Part shown: positions 15,282 through 25,100 of the stretch, one piece after another
Layout: every line of letters starts with the position of its first letter
Position numbering within the stretch: the first letter of the stretch is position 1
From: UBA5232 sp964557565
Lineage (GTDB): Bacteria; Patescibacteriota; Dojkabacteria; SC72
Direction: 5' to 3'
Assembly (NCBI GenBank): GCA_964557565.1
Contig: CAZLAH010000001.1
Location: 1 to 64,000, forward strand
Length of the DNA stretch: 64,000 nucleotides
The notes under the pieces: model-generated
What the model saw: the letters and a program-made list of their open reading frames with translations, nothing else
What the model was told of the DNA's origin: nothing
The model's database searches: none
Translations under genes and position numbers: made by a program

Positions 15282-16226
15282 CTATTCGCAGTCTATAGTG
15301 TTTTCTACTATGTTGCACCTCATCTCTGCTACTCCTGCAGTTCTAGTATTTTTCCATGGTATCAACTTATCGTTAAAATATACTTTTGTATCATTAACTC
15401 TCCCTGTTATGAGGTAGAAGGATTTGTTTAGTGAATACTCTTCCTTGGAAGGTTTTATAACTTGAGAAAGTTCATTCTTTTCGTCTATATCTAGCTTTAT
15501 CCAAACAGAAGTTTCAGTTATCTCCAAGGTGATTTTGTTTTTACTGTTTTTGGGTGTTTCCTCCTCAATATTTTCCTCTTCGATGATAGGTGTATATGTT
15601 ACTTTTCTTGTTTCTGTTGTTTCTAGAACATTGTTGTTGTTTTTCTTTCCTTTTATTATTAATGTGTTTATCCCATCTTTAAGTTCAACTTCTTTTTCAA
15701 AATAGCCTTCGCTATTTACATCTGTAGGGAAGTCATTAATGGTAATTGTTGTATTAGGAGTTGTTGTTCCTGAAATTACGATTGTATCAGTAGACACAAT
15801 AATATCTGTCTGTGGACTTATGATGGTAATGGATGGAGGGCTTTGGAATTTATAGATCTGAAATCCTACATAGGAGAGTATTGCTAAAGCAAAAAGAATT
15901 AATAGCGTAGTGACAACAACTTTTGGAGATGTAGTTGCAATATTGGAGAATTTAAAACCTCTCTGTTTTTTCTTTTCTTCTCTTTTCTTTTTGCTTGCAT
16001 AACTTCTTCTGTAAAGAGCTAGAATTTTCTCTGTATCTAAATCTAGATATTTTGAATATATTTTGATGAAGCCTGTTAGGAAAATTTCAGATTCAAAATT
16101 TGAATATTCATTGTTCTCCACATACTCAAGGAATCTCTTCTGTATTTTTGTCTCTTGTGATACGATTTCTAGACTTTTACCAAGAGCTTCTCTTTTGTTT
16201 TTCAATATCTCTCCTGCTGTTACCAT
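15282..16226 (-). CDS. RodZ-like transmembrane helix-turn-helix protein
   Basis: 314 residues. An N-terminal HTH_25-type domain (residues 1-75: GEILKNKREALGKSLEIVSQ and FLTGFIKIYSKYLDLD) is followed by a basic stretch (KKREEKKKQRG), one membrane helix (about 101-126) and two extracytoplasmic beta domains: a bacterial Ig-like module (PPSITIISPQTDIIVSTDTI to about 205) and a DUF4115-like tail (about 240-300). RodZ couples the MreB cytoskeleton to the elongation machinery, and its HTH binds MreB rather than DNA. No mreB is in the window. It lies between dnaG and ftsK on the same strand. Confidence 0.85.
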   Translation of the reverse strand: MVTAGEILKNKREALGKSLEIVSQETKIQKRFLEYVENNEYSNFESEIFLTGFIKIYSKYLDLDTEKILALYRRSYASKKKREEKKKQRGFKFSNIATTSPKVVVTTLLILFALAILSYVGFQIYKFQSPPSITIISPQTDIIVSTDTIVISGTTTPNTTITINDFPTDVNSEGYFEKEVELKDGINTLIIKGKKNNNNVLETTETRKVTYTPIIEEENIEEETPKNSKNKITLEITETSVWIKLDIDEKNELSQVIKPSKEEYSLNKSFYLITGRVNDTKVYFNDKLIPWKNTRTAGVAEMRCNIVENTIDCE

Positions 16227-16231
16227 TCCTA

Positions 16232-16237
16232 ATTGTA
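16232..16237 (-). promoter_or_regulatory. Possible -10 box (TACAAT) of the RodZ-like gene
   Basis: On the minus strand TACAAT ends 5 nt before the ATG at 16226 (spacer TAGGA). The spacing is the same as in other leaderless candidates here. The gene could also be read through from ftsK, so this is weaker evidence. Confidence 0.35.
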
Positions 16238-16250
16238 CTACTAATCATGC

Positions 16251-18509
16251 CTATTCGTCACCTTTATTCTCTTTATCTATATCTTCTACGGAGGATATGA
16301 GTACTTGTCTTGGTTTCGCTCCGTCTTCAGGTCCTATTGCACCAGCTTCTTGAAGCTCATCGATCAAACGTGCTGCTTTGTTGTATCCTATTCTCATTTT
16401 TCTTTGCAAGAATGATGCTGAAGCCTTTTTTGTAAGGACAACAATTTCCAAAGCTTTACCAAAATCAGGATCTCTTTCAGAGCTACTATGACCATTTTCA
16501 GATGCGGGACCTTTCTCTAGAGCTTGTGCTAAATCTTCGGAATATTCGATTTCTTCTTCTCTGACCTGCGCTTTAATTGCTTTTATGACATTTTCTGAGT
16601 CTTCTGTAGATGTCCAAGTACCTTGAATTCTAAATGGTTTTGGAGTTGTTTGATCCTTGAAAAGCATATCTCCATTTCCAAGAAGTGTTTCAGCGCCCAT
16701 TTCATCTAATATGACTCTTGAATCAAGAGCTGTAGCTACAGCAAAAGCCATTCTTCCTGGAATATTTGATTTGATTAAACCTGTAATGACATTTACTGTA
16801 GGTTTCTGAGTTGCAAGTATCAAGTGTATCCCAACAGCTCTTCCCATTTGAGCTAATCTCTGTATTTTCTTTTCTACTTCTATCCCTGATGTCATAATAA
16901 GGTCTGCCATTTCATCTATGACCACTACTATGTAAGGCATTGCAACAAAACCCATCTTCGCATTGTATTCAACTAACTTCTTTGCATGGACCTGTTTTAA
17001 CTGTCTGTATCTCTTCATCATCTCTTCTATAGTCCACTGTAATACGTTTGGAACTAATTCGGTATCAGTTATCACTGGATTTAAAAGATGTGGGATACCA
17101 TTGTAAAGAGCCATTTCTACTCCCATCTTAGGATCTATCATTATGAATTTTACTTCATCAGGACTTTTAGTCATCAGTAGGCCTGTTATTAGGGAGTTCA
17201 TAGCTACAGATTTACCTGTACCAGTGGCACCAGCGACTAACAGGTGTGGTATCTTAGAAAGATCTTTGATCATAGTTTTACCTGTAATGTCTTTACCCAA
17301 TATCAAAGGTAATTCATATTTGCCTTTCTCTTTTATGAGTTTCTTAACCATATCCTTTATGAATACAAAGTTTGGTGTAGGATTTGGTATCTCAATACCT
17401 ACAAAGGAAGTGCCTGGTATTGGAGCTTCTATTCTTACGGAGGATGTCTGTGATGCAAGAGCCAAAGCTAAATCATTGCTTAGATTCTTAATCTTAGAAA
17501 CCTTTGTACCGACACTAACTCCTAAAGAGAATCTCAAAACAGTAGGGCCAACAGAAATCTGTGCGACCTTTGCTTGTATTCCAAAACTTCTCAATGTTTG
17601 CTCTATGACTAGGGCTTTGTCTTTGTAAAGTTGAGTATCTTGTTCTTGGATTGTTCCATCTTGTAGTATCTCTAAACTTGGAAATACCCAATCAAGATAC
17701 TTTGGCTTTTGTGGGCTATTATCTTCTTCAGCAGTTACAGGCACAGGAATATCTTTTATTTGATCTATATTTACATCGTCTTCACTAGTATCGTCGTCTT
17801 TGTCAGAATCTCCTTTACTGTCTGTAGGATTGGAGATAATTTCATCCAGTCTCCTTTGGATATCTTCCTCTGTCTCTATTTGTATGTCATTAGCTTTTGA
17901 ATTCTTTGCAGATTCTTCAATTAATGGATCTTCGCTTTCTCCAAACCCTATTTTCTTCAAAAACGCTTTGAAACCATCTACTTTTTGTTCGTCTTTATCT
18001 TCTTCTGGTATCGAAGCCTCTAAGAAATCCCTTATCTGAGCAAGTGTAGTTCCAGTAATTAAAGAGAAAGATATGATCAAGAGAATCAATACTATTATTA
18101 TCTCGATGAAGCTACCAACCAACCCATTTACAGAAAGATGTAGTAGTTTTCCCAGCTCTCCACCAGCTCCTTTTAACGCTTCTGGGTTGTTTAACTGCTC
18201 TTCAATCTGCCAAAAAGTAAGTAATATATTTAAAGAGGTTGCGAAGAAGAACAGGCCAATAGCTTGTTTTGAAGATATGAACCTTTTGTTCTTAGTCAAA
18301 AAGAAAAATGATATATATATGAGGAAAATACCCCAAACTATTGATGAGTAACCCAATTTAAGTGCTATCTGGTCAAAAAGAGAAGATTGTTCTGGTATGA
18401 AAACAGAAGATGCAACTATCAACCCAATGATGAAAATGATAATGCCAAAGAGGATTTTTGTCTCACTGCTTTGTATTGTAATTTGTTCTTTTTTCTTTCT
18501 TCTAGACAT
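16251..18509 (-). CDS. ftsK: DNA translocase FtsK/SpoIIIE
   Basis: Membrane-anchored DNA pump that clears chromosome ends from the division septum. 752 residues. Four hydrophobic helices lie within residues 14-165 (ILFGIIIFIIGLIVASSVF is the first). A short acidic linker (about 185-260) replaces the long Pro/Gln linker of E. coli FtsK. The alpha/beta RecA-like motor has Walker A GATGTGKS (427-434), Walker B YIVVVIDEMADLI and LATQKPTVNVITGLIK. A C-terminal gamma winged-helix (about 680-740, KKASASFLQRKMRIGYNKAA) should read KOPS-like polarity sequences. No Shine-Dalgarno sequence is visible. The gene faces away from rpoB across a 260-bp region. Confidence 0.97.
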   Translation of the reverse strand: MSRRKKKEQITIQSSETKILFGIIIFIIGLIVASSVFIPEQSSLFDQIALKLGYSSIVWGIFLIYISFFFLTKNKRFISSKQAIGLFFFATSLNILLTFWQIEEQLNNPEALKGAGGELGKLLHLSVNGLVGSFIEIIIVLILLIISFSLITGTTLAQIRDFLEASIPEEDKDEQKVDGFKAFLKKIGFGESEDPLIEESAKNSKANDIQIETEEDIQRRLDEIISNPTDSKGDSDKDDDTSEDDVNIDQIKDIPVPVTAEEDNSPQKPKYLDWVFPSLEILQDGTIQEQDTQLYKDKALVIEQTLRSFGIQAKVAQISVGPTVLRFSLGVSVGTKVSKIKNLSNDLALALASQTSSVRIEAPIPGTSFVGIEIPNPTPNFVFIKDMVKKLIKEKGKYELPLILGKDITGKTMIKDLSKIPHLLVAGATGTGKSVAMNSLITGLLMTKSPDEVKFIMIDPKMGVEMALYNGIPHLLNPVITDTELVPNVLQWTIEEMMKRYRQLKQVHAKKLVEYNAKMGFVAMPYIVVVIDEMADLIMTSGIEVEKKIQRLAQMGRAVGIHLILATQKPTVNVITGLIKSNIPGRMAFAVATALDSRVILDEMGAETLLGNGDMLFKDQTTPKPFRIQGTWTSTEDSENVIKAIKAQVREEEIEYSEDLAQALEKGPASENGHSSSERDPDFGKALEIVVLTKKASASFLQRKMRIGYNKAARLIDELQEAGAIGPEDGAKPRQVLISSVEDIDKENKGDE

Positions 18510-18624
18510 TTTGTATACATATAATATGATATACGGAGGTATTTTACAAAACTAGAGTATAGTATATAATATATATCACAAATTTATACAATTTTGAGTA
18601 TAATCTAAAATATAGGAAAAACCT

Positions 18625-18653
18625 TTGACTATTACATACAAATATGGTAATAT
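18625..18653 (+). promoter_or_regulatory. Promoter of the rpoB-rpoC operon
   Basis: TTGACT (18625-18630), 17-bp spacer, TAATAT (18648-18653). The predicted start near 18660 would give a leader of about 110 nt, the longest in the window, which holds the hairpin element described next. A second TATAAT at 18599-18604 could be an additional upstream promoter. Confidence 0.6.
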
Positions 18654-18682
18654 CCTTCGAGTTCCTTGTTTTTTGCTTTTAC

Positions 18683-18731
18683 AGAGCGACCAATCGTTCC
18701 TCTATGAAGTAGAGGTTTAGTAGGTTGCTCT
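18683..18731 (+). ncRNA. Candidate structured leader RNA upstream of rpoB
   Basis: A two-part fold is visible. The outer 9-bp stem pairs AGAGCGACC (18683-18691) with GGTTGCTCT (18723-18731), with one G-U pair. Inside it a 6-bp hairpin pairs CCTCTA (18699-18704) with TAGAGG (18710-18715) around a TGAAG loop. The two stems are separated by 7-nt single-stranded stretches on each side (AATCGTT and TTTAGTA). It lies between the predicted promoter and the rpoB ATG (18770). No run of T follows immediately, so it is not a simple terminator. It could bind a ribosomal protein or regulate RNA polymerase synthesis. I do not recognise a named family. Confidence 0.55.
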
Positions 18732-18769
18732 CTTTTACAATAGTATAACATTACCAAATTATTATCATT

Positions 18770-21700
18770 ATGCTAAAACCAAAGCGTAACAGATCAGGTA
18801 GGTTAAATTTAGGATCCAGTTATTCTACTAATGTGGAATTTCCAAATTTAATAGAAGCCCAACTTTCCTCATTTAAAGATTTCCAAGAAAATGGTTTTCA
18901 AAGAGTATTTTCAGAGATTAATCCTGTTAAGGATAGTATGGAGAAGATGTGGACATTGGAATTCAAAGATTTTAAATACGGAGAACCATATAGAACAGTA
19001 GAAGAAGCTATTACAAAAGGTCTTTCTTACGAAGTACCTGTATATGCAAAAGTACAGTTGCTAAATAACAAGACTGGTGAGATTAAAGAACAAGAAATAT
19101 TTATTACTGATCTCCCTATCATGACAAGTGATGGGGTTTTTGTTTTTAATGGAGTTAGAAGAGTAGTTACACATCAGATAGTTAGAGCTGAGGGTGTCTT
19201 GTATGAATTGTCAGAGAAATTACCAATGAGAAATCTTTACAAGGCAAGATTAATGCCAGGTAGAGGACCTTGGTACGAGATTGATACAAACAGACATAAT
19301 GTAATCTCCATGAGGATTCTTCCTAAGAGACCTAAGGTTTTGATTACAGAGCTACTTAGAGTCTTTGGTTGGGAAGGTGATGATGAAATTAGAAAACTAT
19401 TTGCAGATGTTGATACTCATGAAGAGAATAAATATATAGAGGCTACATTAGCAAGAGATTTCACTAAGAGTAAAGATGAAGCAGTAATCAGTATCTACAA
19501 CAAATTAAGACCTGATGAATCAGTTACATTAGAAAGTGCAGAGAGATATATAAAGAGTAATTTTTTTAATGTAAGAAAGTTTGATTTAGGTAAGATAGGA
19601 AGATATCAATTAAATAGAAAGCTTGGAACAACATGTGATGTAAACAATCCAGACGAAGTTATGTTGTATCCTTCAGATATTGTTTTGATTGTAAAGAGAT
19701 TGATTCAGACAAATAATGGAGAAGTAGAACCAGATGATATAGATCATCTATGCAATAGAAGAATCAGAAGCGTAGGTGAAATATTAGAGAGACAGCTAAA
19801 TCCTGGAATAAGAAGATTAGAGAAGAACATCAAAGACAAAATGAGTCTCTACGGACAAGATGCAAAGGTAACTCCATCTATGTTGGTAAGTACAAAACCA
19901 GTTTCTGCATCTATACAATCTTTCTTTGGTGCAAATGCTTTGTCTTCATTCATGGATCAGATCAATATACTTTCTGAATTAGAGAATAAAAGAAAGGTGA
20001 CAGCAGGTGGTCCTGGTGGTATTACAAAAGAGAGAGCAACATTCTCAATTAGAGAAGTCCACAACTCTCATTACTCCAAGTTTGACCCAGTAACAAGTCC
20101 TGAGAGTTCAAATATTGGTGTTGTTACACAACTCGCTATGCTAGCTAAGATAAATGAATTTGGTTTCCTAGAAGCTCCATACAGAAAAGTATGTCATGAA
20201 GTCTCAAACAAAAAAGGTGATCTTTTGAATAGAACTCTTCTTGAGGATCTTACAGTTGGCAAGAAAAAGATAGCTAGCGCAGGAGATCTAGTAGATGAGA
20301 AATTGGCAGCAAAAATATCTGAAACAAAAGAAATTAAGAATGTTAAAGTAAAACCATTTTTAACAGATAGTATAGAGTACTTGGATGCTATGGAAGAGGA
20401 AAATCATTTCATATCAACAGCTACAATCTCTACTGATGAATTTGGAAATATTAATGATAGTATGGTTCCTGTAAGACACAAAGGAGACTTCATGATTGAA
20501 AATGTTGATATGGTTAACTATGTAGATGCATTTGCAAGTCAGCAAGCAGGTTTAGGTATGGCATTGATCCCATTTGTTTCCCATAATGACGCTATGCGTG
20601 CTCTTACTGGTGCAAACCAGCAAAGACAGGCAGTTCCTTTGGTTAAACAAGAATCTCCATATATTGGAACTGGAATGGAAGAGATAGTTGCAAGACAGTC
20701 TTCATGGGGTATCTTTGCAGAGGAGGAAGGTGAAGTTCTTTCCGTAGATGCGAAGAGTCTTTCTGTAAAATATAAGAAGAGTGGTGTTAGAGAGTATCAA
20801 TTAACATCTTTCTACCGAAGCAATGAGAATACATCATTCACACAAAAGCCAGCAGTAAATGTTGGAGACAAATTTGAAAAAGGAGATATCCTTGTAGATG
20901 GTCCTACTATGGTAGGTGGTGAATTTGCAGTAGGTATCAATCTTAAAGCAGCCCTCATGTTCTATGAAGGATATAACTATGAAGATTCAGTAATCATTTC
21001 TGAGAGAATAGTAAGAGATGATCTACTAACCTCTATTCACATCAGAGAATATAGTGTTGATATTAGAGATACAGAATTAGGTCCAGAGGTTGTTACTGCA
21101 GATATCCCTCATGTAAATGACAAGGTTTTGCAAAAACTAGATGCATTGGGAATTGTAAGATCAGGAATAAGAGTAAAATCAGGAGATATCTTAGTAGGTG
21201 TAGTTGCTCCAAGAGGAGAGAAAGAACTTACAGCAGAAGAGAGACTTCTAAGAGCAATCTTTGGAGAATCAGCAAGTGATGTTAGAGATAACTCATTAAG
21301 AATTCCTCACGGTGAAGAAGGTATTGTAATCAGAAGCCAAGTTCTCTCTGCAGATAAAGGTGATAAATTATCCCCAGGGGTATTACACCAGGTTAAGGTT
21401 TGGGTTGCAAATACTAAGAAGATTGACTTCGGAGACAAGATTGCGGGAAGACACGGAGACAAAAATACAATAGCAGCTATTCGACCTGTTGAGGATATGC
21501 CTTTCACAGAAGATGGAGAACCAGTTGATTTGGTATTAACTCCAACATTCCTCAAACGTATGAATATGGGTCAAGCAGAAGAAATACACGCAGGAAGGTT
21601 TGCAAAATTACTAAATGAGAAACTTGCATTCCCAATCTTTGAAGGTGAAAACTTAGAATGGTTAAAAGAAGAAATAAAGAAAGCAAATATAGATGGAGAT

Positions 21701-22144
21701 CAAAGAGTTAGCTTGTTTGATGGTAGAACTGGAAAGAAGTTCCCACAAAAAGTTACAGTGGGTATAAAATATGTACTCAAGCTTCATCACATTGCAGATG
21801 AAAAAGTACATGCAAGATCTACAGGACCATACACTGCAGTCTCTCAACAGCCATTAGGAGGAAAAGCTCAAATGGGAGGACAGAGATTTGGAGAAATGGA
21901 AGTCTGGGCATTAGAAGCACACAGTGCACCATACGCATTGCAAGAGATGCTAACTATTAAATCCGACGATATCAAAGGAAGATCTGCTGCTTACAAAGCG
22001 ATCATCCATGGAGAGAAGATAGAGAATGTAAATATACCTGAATCATTCAAGGTTTTGGTTAAAGAATTAAATGCACTCTGTCTAAACATTGATTTAATTT
22101 CTAACAAAAAACACCAAGAGGAGGAGGTATCAGAAAATGAATAA
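18770..22144 (+). CDS. rpoB: RNA polymerase beta subunit
   Basis: 1124 residues, close to the compact bacterial form without large lineage inserts. Family landmarks: the rifampicin-pocket region FFGANALSSFMDQINILSEL (about 385-404), ERATFSIREVHNSHYSKFDP, GYNYEDSVIISERIV, GDKIAGRHGDKN, and the C-terminal HARSTGPYTAVSQQPLGGKA with GQRFGEMEVWALEAH. The rif pocket departs from consensus at several contact positions (S393, N406, K409, T411, G413). It overlaps rpoC by 8 bases, and its last codons hold a strong Shine-Dalgarno (GAGGAGGAGG) for rpoC. rplJ/rplL, often directly upstream in bacteria, are absent. Confidence 0.99.
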   Translation: MLKPKRNRSGRLNLGSSYSTNVEFPNLIEAQLSSFKDFQENGFQRVFSEINPVKDSMEKMWTLEFKDFKYGEPYRTVEEAITKGLSYEVPVYAKVQLLNNKTGEIKEQEIFITDLPIMTSDGVFVFNGVRRVVTHQIVRAEGVLYELSEKLPMRNLYKARLMPGRGPWYEIDTNRHNVISMRILPKRPKVLITELLRVFGWEGDDEIRKLFADVDTHEENKYIEATLARDFTKSKDEAVISIYNKLRPDESVTLESAERYIKSNFFNVRKFDLGKIGRYQLNRKLGTTCDVNNPDEVMLYPSDIVLIVKRLIQTNNGEVEPDDIDHLCNRRIRSVGEILERQLNPGIRRLEKNIKDKMSLYGQDAKVTPSMLVSTKPVSASIQSFFGANALSSFMDQINILSELENKRKVTAGGPGGITKERATFSIREVHNSHYSKFDPVTSPESSNIGVVTQLAMLAKINEFGFLEAPYRKVCHEVSNKKGDLLNRTLLEDLTVGKKKIASAGDLVDEKLAAKISETKEIKNVKVKPFLTDSIEYLDAMEEENHFISTATISTDEFGNINDSMVPVRHKGDFMIENVDMVNYVDAFASQQAGLGMALIPFVSHNDAMRALTGANQQRQAVPLVKQESPYIGTGMEEIVARQSSWGIFAEEEGEVLSVDAKSLSVKYKKSGVREYQLTSFYRSNENTSFTQKPAVNVGDKFEKGDILVDGPTMVGGEFAVGINLKAALMFYEGYNYEDSVIISERIVRDDLLTSIHIREYSVDIRDTELGPEVVTADIPHVNDKVLQKLDALGIVRSGIRVKSGDILVGVVAPRGEKELTAEERLLRAIFGESASDVRDNSLRIPHGEEGIVIRSQVLSADKGDKLSPGVLHQVKVWVANTKKIDFGDKIAGRHGDKNTIAAIRPVEDMPFTEDGEPVDLVLTPTFLKRMNMGQAEEIHAGRFAKLLNEKLAFPIFEGENLEWLKEEIKKANIDGDQRVSLFDGRTGKKFPQKVTVGIKYVLKLHHIADEKVHARSTGPYTAVSQQPLGGKAQMGGQRFGEMEVWALEAHSAPYALQEMLTIKSDDIKGRSAAYKAIIHGEKIENVNIPESFKVLVKELNALCLNIDLISNKKHQEEEVSENE

Positions 22145-25100
22145 GAATAAAGATAAATTCGCAGATTTTGATGTATTAAAACTAACCTTAGCCTCTCCAG
22201 ATCAAGTATTGGATTGGTCATATGGTGAAGTTACAAAAGCTGAGACTATAAACTACAGAACATTTAGAGCAGAACCAGATGGACTCTTTTGTGAGAAGAT
22301 CTTTGGACCAACAAAAAACTATGAATGCTACTGTGGTAAGTACAAAAAGATCCGATATAAGGGGATTGTCTGTGATAAGTGTGGAGTTGAAGTAACAACA
22401 CAAGATGTAAGAAGAGAGAGAATGGGACATATTGATCTTGCTATTCCTGTATCTCATGTATGGTTTGCATACGGAATACCAAATAAAATGTCCATAGTAT
22501 TGGATATATCACATAAGAAGATTCTTTCAGTTCTCTACTACACAAGATATATGGTTGTTGATGTTGAGAAAGAAAAGAAAGCCGAAGTTGTTGAAAAAGC
22601 AAAAACACTCCAAGAAGAGGAGATTAAAGCTTTAGAGACTGCTTTGCAAGAAGAATTAGATATGACTTCTGATATGTTTGAAGCGGAATTAAAAGAAGCT
22701 AAGAAAGATAAGTCAGGAGAATTCAAAGTAAGTCAAATAGAGCACAAGAGAAAACAGGCTCTTGCAAAGGTAAGAAAAGAATTTGCAGAAAAAGAAGAGC
22801 AGATAGATTCTTTCTACTCTAGAATCAATCAGATAATTGACAAATTAAAGGAAGGTACAGTTATCTCTGAGGATGAATACGTTGATCTTGTAGATAGGGA
22901 TTTGGTCTTCTTCGAAGCATTAATGGGTGCAGAAGCAATTGAAAAGCTTTTGGAGAAACTAGATGTAGAAAAAGAGATTTCAAAACTTAAGAAACAGGCA
23001 GACAAAGAAAAGGGAGAGAAGAAAGCTGCAACTATAAGAAGAATACAGTACTTAGAAGGTTTTGTTCAAAATAATACTAAACCAAATTGGATGGTTCTTC
23101 ATACTTTACCTGTATTGCCACCTGAATTAAGACCAATAATTCCTTTATCCGGAGGAAAATTCGCAACTTCAGATTTCAATGATCTTTACAGAAGAATTAT
23201 TAATAGAAACAATAGGTTGAAAAAGTTGATAGAGATTGGAGCACCAGAAGTTATCCTTAGAAATGAGAAGAGAATGTTACAAGAATCTGTTGATGCTCTA
23301 ATCGATAACTCCCATAGACCATCTAAACCAATGATGAATAGCAAGAGATTACCATATCAATCATTAACAGATGATCTAAGAGGTAAAAAAGGTATCTTCA
23401 GAAAGAACCTTCTCGGTAAGAGAGTCGACTATTCAGGAAGAGCTGTAATCGATGGAGACCCTAAATTGAAATTTGATCAATGTGGTCTTCCAAAGTCTGT
23501 CGCATTGGAAATGTTCAAACCATTTGTAATCTACAAGTTACTTGAAAGAGAGATTGCTCCAAATGTAAGAATGGCAAAAGATATGGTAGAAGAAGAGACA
23601 GATATGATTTGGGATATCCTTGAGGAGGTAATTAAGAACAAACCAGTACTCTTAAATAGAGCCCCAACACTTCATAAATATAGTGTTCAGGCATTCTTCC
23701 CAAGATTAGTAGAAGGTGAAGCTATTAGAATACATCCATTGATTTGTAAAGCATTTAATGCGGACTTCGATGGTGACCAAATGGCTGTACATATTCTTCT
23801 AACAGATGAAGCTATCGAAGAGGCAAAGAGAGAAATGATGTCCTCTAAGAATATTGTAAATATTTCTAATGGACAGGTATTAGCTTCTCCTGCAAAAGAT
23901 ATGCTCATAGGTTTCTACTTAATGACAGACTTAATATCTTCTGAAAAACCAAGAATGTTTGCATCTTCAGATGATGCTGTAAAAGCATATGAAAGAGATG
24001 AAATATCAATATCAGAAGAAATAATTGTAAGAGTAAAGGGAGAAACAATTAAGACATCGGTTGGAAGAGTAATATTTAACGAAATTCTTCCTGAAGACTA
24101 TCCATTCATAAATGAACAGGTAGGAATAAAAACGATCAAAAAGATCATTGATACAATCAAGAATACAAGAGAGTTAGATGTCGTTGTTGAAATCTTAGAC
24201 AATATGAAATTGCTAGGATTCAAATTTGCAACAGATCTTGCATTCTCATTTGCGATGGAAGATTGTAATGTTGATTTTGATCTTAAGACCGAGATTAAGA
24301 AGATGGAAGAAAAGGACGAACAGCTACAAGAAAACTATCTTCAAGGCCTTATGACTAAAACTGAAAAAATAAATATCTCAACAAATATGTGGGATGATTT
24401 CTCTACAGAATTAGCAGATAAAGCATGGGAGAAGTTAGATAAGAATAACTCAATATACCAAATGGTCGAGTCTGGTGGTAATGGAGGTAAGATCCAAGCT
24501 AGACAGGTTCTAACTATTAAGGGTGTTGTTAGAGACTCCAGAGGAAACTGGGTACCTATGCCTATCAAGAGCAACTATAGAGATGGTTTAAGTGCATTTG
24601 AATATTTTGTAGCTGCAAATGGTGGTAGAAAAGGTATTGCAGACAGATCCTTGAAGACATCTTCTTCAGGATATCTTACTAGAAAATTAGTAGATGTAGC
24701 TCATGATGTCATAATCAGAACAGACGATTGTGGATATGATGGAGAAGGTTTGGTATTAAGGAAGAGCGATGACAGAAGAATAGATTTTAAAGATAGAATG
24801 TTTGGAAGAGTCCTAGCACAGGATGTAAAGGCAAAGAACAAAGTAATTGCTGCAAAGAATGATATTCTAACTCAAGAGCTTGTTGATAATATCGACAAAG
24901 CAGGAATAGAGGAGATATATGTAAGATCTCCAATGCTTTGTGAAGCTCCTTTGGGTATGTGTAAGAAGTGTTATGGTCTAAATCTTGAGAACAATAAAGA
25001 AATAGAGATGGGTAGAGGTGTTGGTGTAATAGCAGCACAATCTATTGGAGAACCAGGAACACAGATGACTATGCAGACCTTCCATAAGGGTGGTGTTGCA

